DNA of 6,380 bases from JAXGXJ01 sp040772905 (GTDB lineage Bacteria > Actinomycetota > Thermoleophilia > RBG-16-64-13), in the NCBI GenBank assembly GCA_040772905.1, contig JAXGXJ010000021.1, positions 1 to 6,380 on the forward strand, written 5' to 3'. How positions within the stretch are numbered: the stretch's first letter is position 1; each line of letters starts with the position of its first letter. Made by a program: the position numbers and the translations under genes. Under the pieces are notes generated by a model. That model worked only from the letters and a program-made list of their open reading frames with translations, was not told the origin of the DNA and did no database searches. This document shows, piece by piece, positions 5,145 to 6,380 of this stretch.

Positions 5145-6130
5145 GCGCACACAGGACTCTCCGCCTCACGGCTGCGGCCGTCCTGACAGCCGGCGCTTTC
5201 TTCAGCAGTCTCGTCATGGGAGCTGGGGCCGAGACTGCGCAGGCCGCCATCCCCAGTATGACCCGGTCTGAGATCATCGCCCGCGCCGAATCGGGTCTGG
5301 GCGCCATCTACGGCTGGGGCCGCGAGAGCTGGACGCCCGATCAGGCCGGCGGCACAGGACCCGACTGCTCCGGCTACACGCTCAAGTGTTGGGAAGTGCC
5401 GCGCACCATGCTGTATCAGGAGGAAGACCCACAGAACACCGGCATCTACCCACGCTACAGCAGCTACGAGTTCTACAACGGCCTCGGTCCCTGGACCAGG
5501 CTCAGCGACCGCTCGCTTCTCAAAGAAGGCGACGCGCTGGCCAAGAACGACGGCACTTCGGGCCACGTGGTGGTCTATGCCGCCGGCGACGCATGGAACT
5601 CTCCCATCGTCTATGAGGCGCCCGGCACCGGCTTGGCGGTGCGGCGAGCCAGTCGCTACCTCAGCAGTGACTACCGGCCTCTTCGCCGCTACTCCGTCGT
5701 CGACGCCGGCATCATCCTCGACAACCCCACGGCCAAGTCCACCGGGGGCACCGACCTGGCCGGCAACTGGACCCGCTCCACCAGCAACGCCGGGTATTAC
5801 GGCGACAACTACCAAGTGCGGGCCGCCACCACGGCGACCGCCTGGGCCAGGTGGACCCCGCGCCTGCCCTCCGCCGGCTACTACACCATCTATCTGCGCT
5901 GGACGAGCGATCCCAACCGGGCTTCAGCCGCCCAGGTGAACATCAACACCCCGTCCGGGCAGTACAAGCGGTACGTCAATCAGCGCATCAACGGCGGCAC
6001 CTGGTATTCCCTGGGACGCTACTACTTCGGGGCCGGATACAACACCGGCTCGGGGAGCATCAGCATCTGGGCGACTGGCGCCGATGGGTACGTGGTCGCC
6101 GACAGTGTCATGTTTGTGCCGGTCGGCTAG
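5141..6130 (+). CDS. Secreted NlpC/P60-like cysteine hydrolase with golvesin-like C-terminal domain
   Basis: A 329-residue exported enzyme. Residues 1-35 are a Sec signal peptide: basic MSAHRTLR, a hydrophobic core at about 9-28, and probable cleavage after AQA (33-35). Residues about 41-190 are an NlpC/P60-like domain. The catalytic Cys is C76 in PDCSGYTLKCW, and the His is H142 in SGHVVVYAAGD. The third polar residue is unclear; E159 in IVYEAPGTG sits where His or Asn is common. Such enzymes usually cut peptidoglycan stem peptides, though some act on other amide bonds. After a short linker, residues about 208-328 match the golvesin / xanthan-lyase CBD-like domain: a GYYGDNYQVR strand, ATAWARWTPRLPSAGYYTIY (232-251) running into LRW, the YFGAGYNTGSGSISIW block (295-310) and the closing DGYVVADSVMFVP (315-327). 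This domain is thought to bind carbohydrate or cell-wall material. The start is fixed by AGGAGG and the ATGA overlap with the propeller gene. A strong hairpin follows the stop by 34 bases. The exact substrate is not known. Confidence 0.9.
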   Translation: MSAHRTLRLTAAAVLTAGAFFSSLVMGAGAETAQAAIPSMTRSEIIARAESGLGAIYGWGRESWTPDQAGGTGPDCSGYTLKCWEVPRTMLYQEEDPQNTGIYPRYSSYEFYNGLGPWTRLSDRSLLKEGDALAKNDGTSGHVVVYAAGDAWNSPIVYEAPGTGLAVRRASRYLSSDYRPLRRYSVVDAGIILDNPTAKSTGGTDLAGNWTRSTSNAGYYGDNYQVRAATTATAWARWTPRLPSAGYYTIYLRWTSDPNRASAAQVNINTPSGQYKRYVNQRINGGTWYSLGRYYFGAGYNTGSGSISIWATGADGYVVADSVMFVPVG

Positions 6131-6164
6131 AGAATGTTGGCTCAGAATGCGGCTCAATATCTCG

Positions 6165-6192
6165 TGCGGTCCCGCCCTTAGGCGGGACCGCA
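6165..6192 (+). terminator. Perfect 12-bp hairpin after the NlpC/P60-golvesin gene
   Basis: TGCGGTCCCGCC (6165-6176), loop CTTA (6177-6180), GGCGGGACCGCA (6181-6192) form an uninterrupted 12-bp stem with 10 G-C pairs. It begins 34 bases past the stop codon. No T-tract follows (ACCGCTATTGG), so it departs from the classic intrinsic form. U-less, GC-rich terminators are described in high-GC bacteria. It most likely marks the end of the propeller-hydrolase transcript, and it might also protect that 3' end. Confidence 0.7.
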
Positions 6193-6233
6193 ACCGCTAT
6201 TGGCTCTGTTCGCCAAGTGTTGCGGGGTGAGGC

Positions 6234-6380
6234 GTGGCCGACGACATCGCCCTGTTCCCATGTAGCGACGGGACCCCGGTTCGAAGCAAGTACAGCACTC
6301 CCGATACCCTTCCCGACGTCGTTCTCTTTGGTGCTGGCCTAGACGCCGCAGCCACGCATGTCCCGGCCGAGCCCAGAGTC
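6234..6380 (+). CDS. Possible 5' end of an unidentified gene, cut by the window edge
   Basis: From GTG at 6234 the frame stays open for 49 codons to the window end. GGTGA (6226-6230) lies only 3 bases upstream, so the ribosome site is poor. An in-frame TGA at 6228-6230 means the gene could not start further upstream. The peptide begins VADDIALFPCSDGTPVRSKY and has an ordinary soluble composition (Asp, Ala, Pro, Val) without a signal peptide. I do not recognise it. Third-position G/C preference is present but weaker than in the genes upstream. An antisense frame (6197-6379) is also open here, so coding on either strand, or none, remains possible. Confidence 0.3.
   Translation, partial: MADDIALFPCSDGTPVRSKYSTPDTLPDVVLFGAGLDAAATHVPAEPRV

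Noticed and set aside
5039..5815. 258-codon open frame on the minus strand
   Set aside because: It is antisense to the NlpC/P60 domain, with low-complexity Val/Ala/Gly composition and no start context.
6281..6296. GGTTCGAAGC resembling a tRNA T-loop
   Set aside because: The flanking bases do not form a 5-bp T-stem, and no acceptor or anticodon arm can be placed around it.
1..6380. Mobile element, CRISPR array, prophage or defence system
   Set aside because: I found no transposase or integrase, no terminal inverted repeats with duplications, no repeat-spacer pattern, and no recognisable defence protein.

Overview
The window is bacterial chromosomal DNA with high G+C (roughly two thirds by eye, not computed), strong G/C preference at third codon positions, clear Shine-Dalgarno sites and both TTG and GTG starts. 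The gene mix is a DUF1015 protein, a YmdB-type phosphodiesterase, a secreted NlpC/P60 enzyme with a golvesin/xanthan-lyase-like C-terminal domain, and a small Ala/Glu-rich coiled-coil protein. This fits a deep-branching, possibly anaerobic member of the Actinomycetota (Coriobacteriia or a related uncultivated lineage). The taxonomic call is an inference from gene content; no rRNA or other marker gene is present.

Layout. (1) 42-572, minus: a small, unrecognised cytoplasmic protein with a predicted coiled coil and a disordered tail. (2) 573-762: a divergent intergenic region with a possible promoter for each direction. (3) 763-2154 and 2181-2822, plus: a DUF1015 protein followed after 26 bases by an NAD(P)-binding YwnB-like atypical SDR, probably one transcript. 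(4) 2823-2940: a convergent intergenic region with a 7-bp GC-rich hairpin. (5) 2941-3717, minus: YmdB-type metallophosphoesterase from a GTG start, with all known metal ligands conserved. (6) 3718-3860: a divergent intergenic region with a reasonable promoter for the ymdB-like gene. (7) 3861-5144 and 5141-6130, plus: two exported proteins overlapping by ATGA, an NHL/beta-propeller-like protein and an NlpC/P60-golvesin protein. (8) 6165-6192: a perfect 12-bp hairpin that likely ends this operon. (9) 6234-6380: a possible gene start that runs off the window.

How they work together. The first half holds ordinary cytoplasmic genes: a poorly understood conserved protein with a dinucleotide-binding partner, and a second-messenger/RNA-related phosphodiesterase. 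The most distinctive unit is the translationally coupled export pair at 3861-6130. Its arrangement suggests a cell-surface module in which a propeller acts with a putative peptidoglycan (or other amide bond) hydrolase carrying a carbohydrate-binding-like domain. This is the best candidate for something not yet described. I see no mobile element, CRISPR array, tRNA, rRNA or recognisable defence system.
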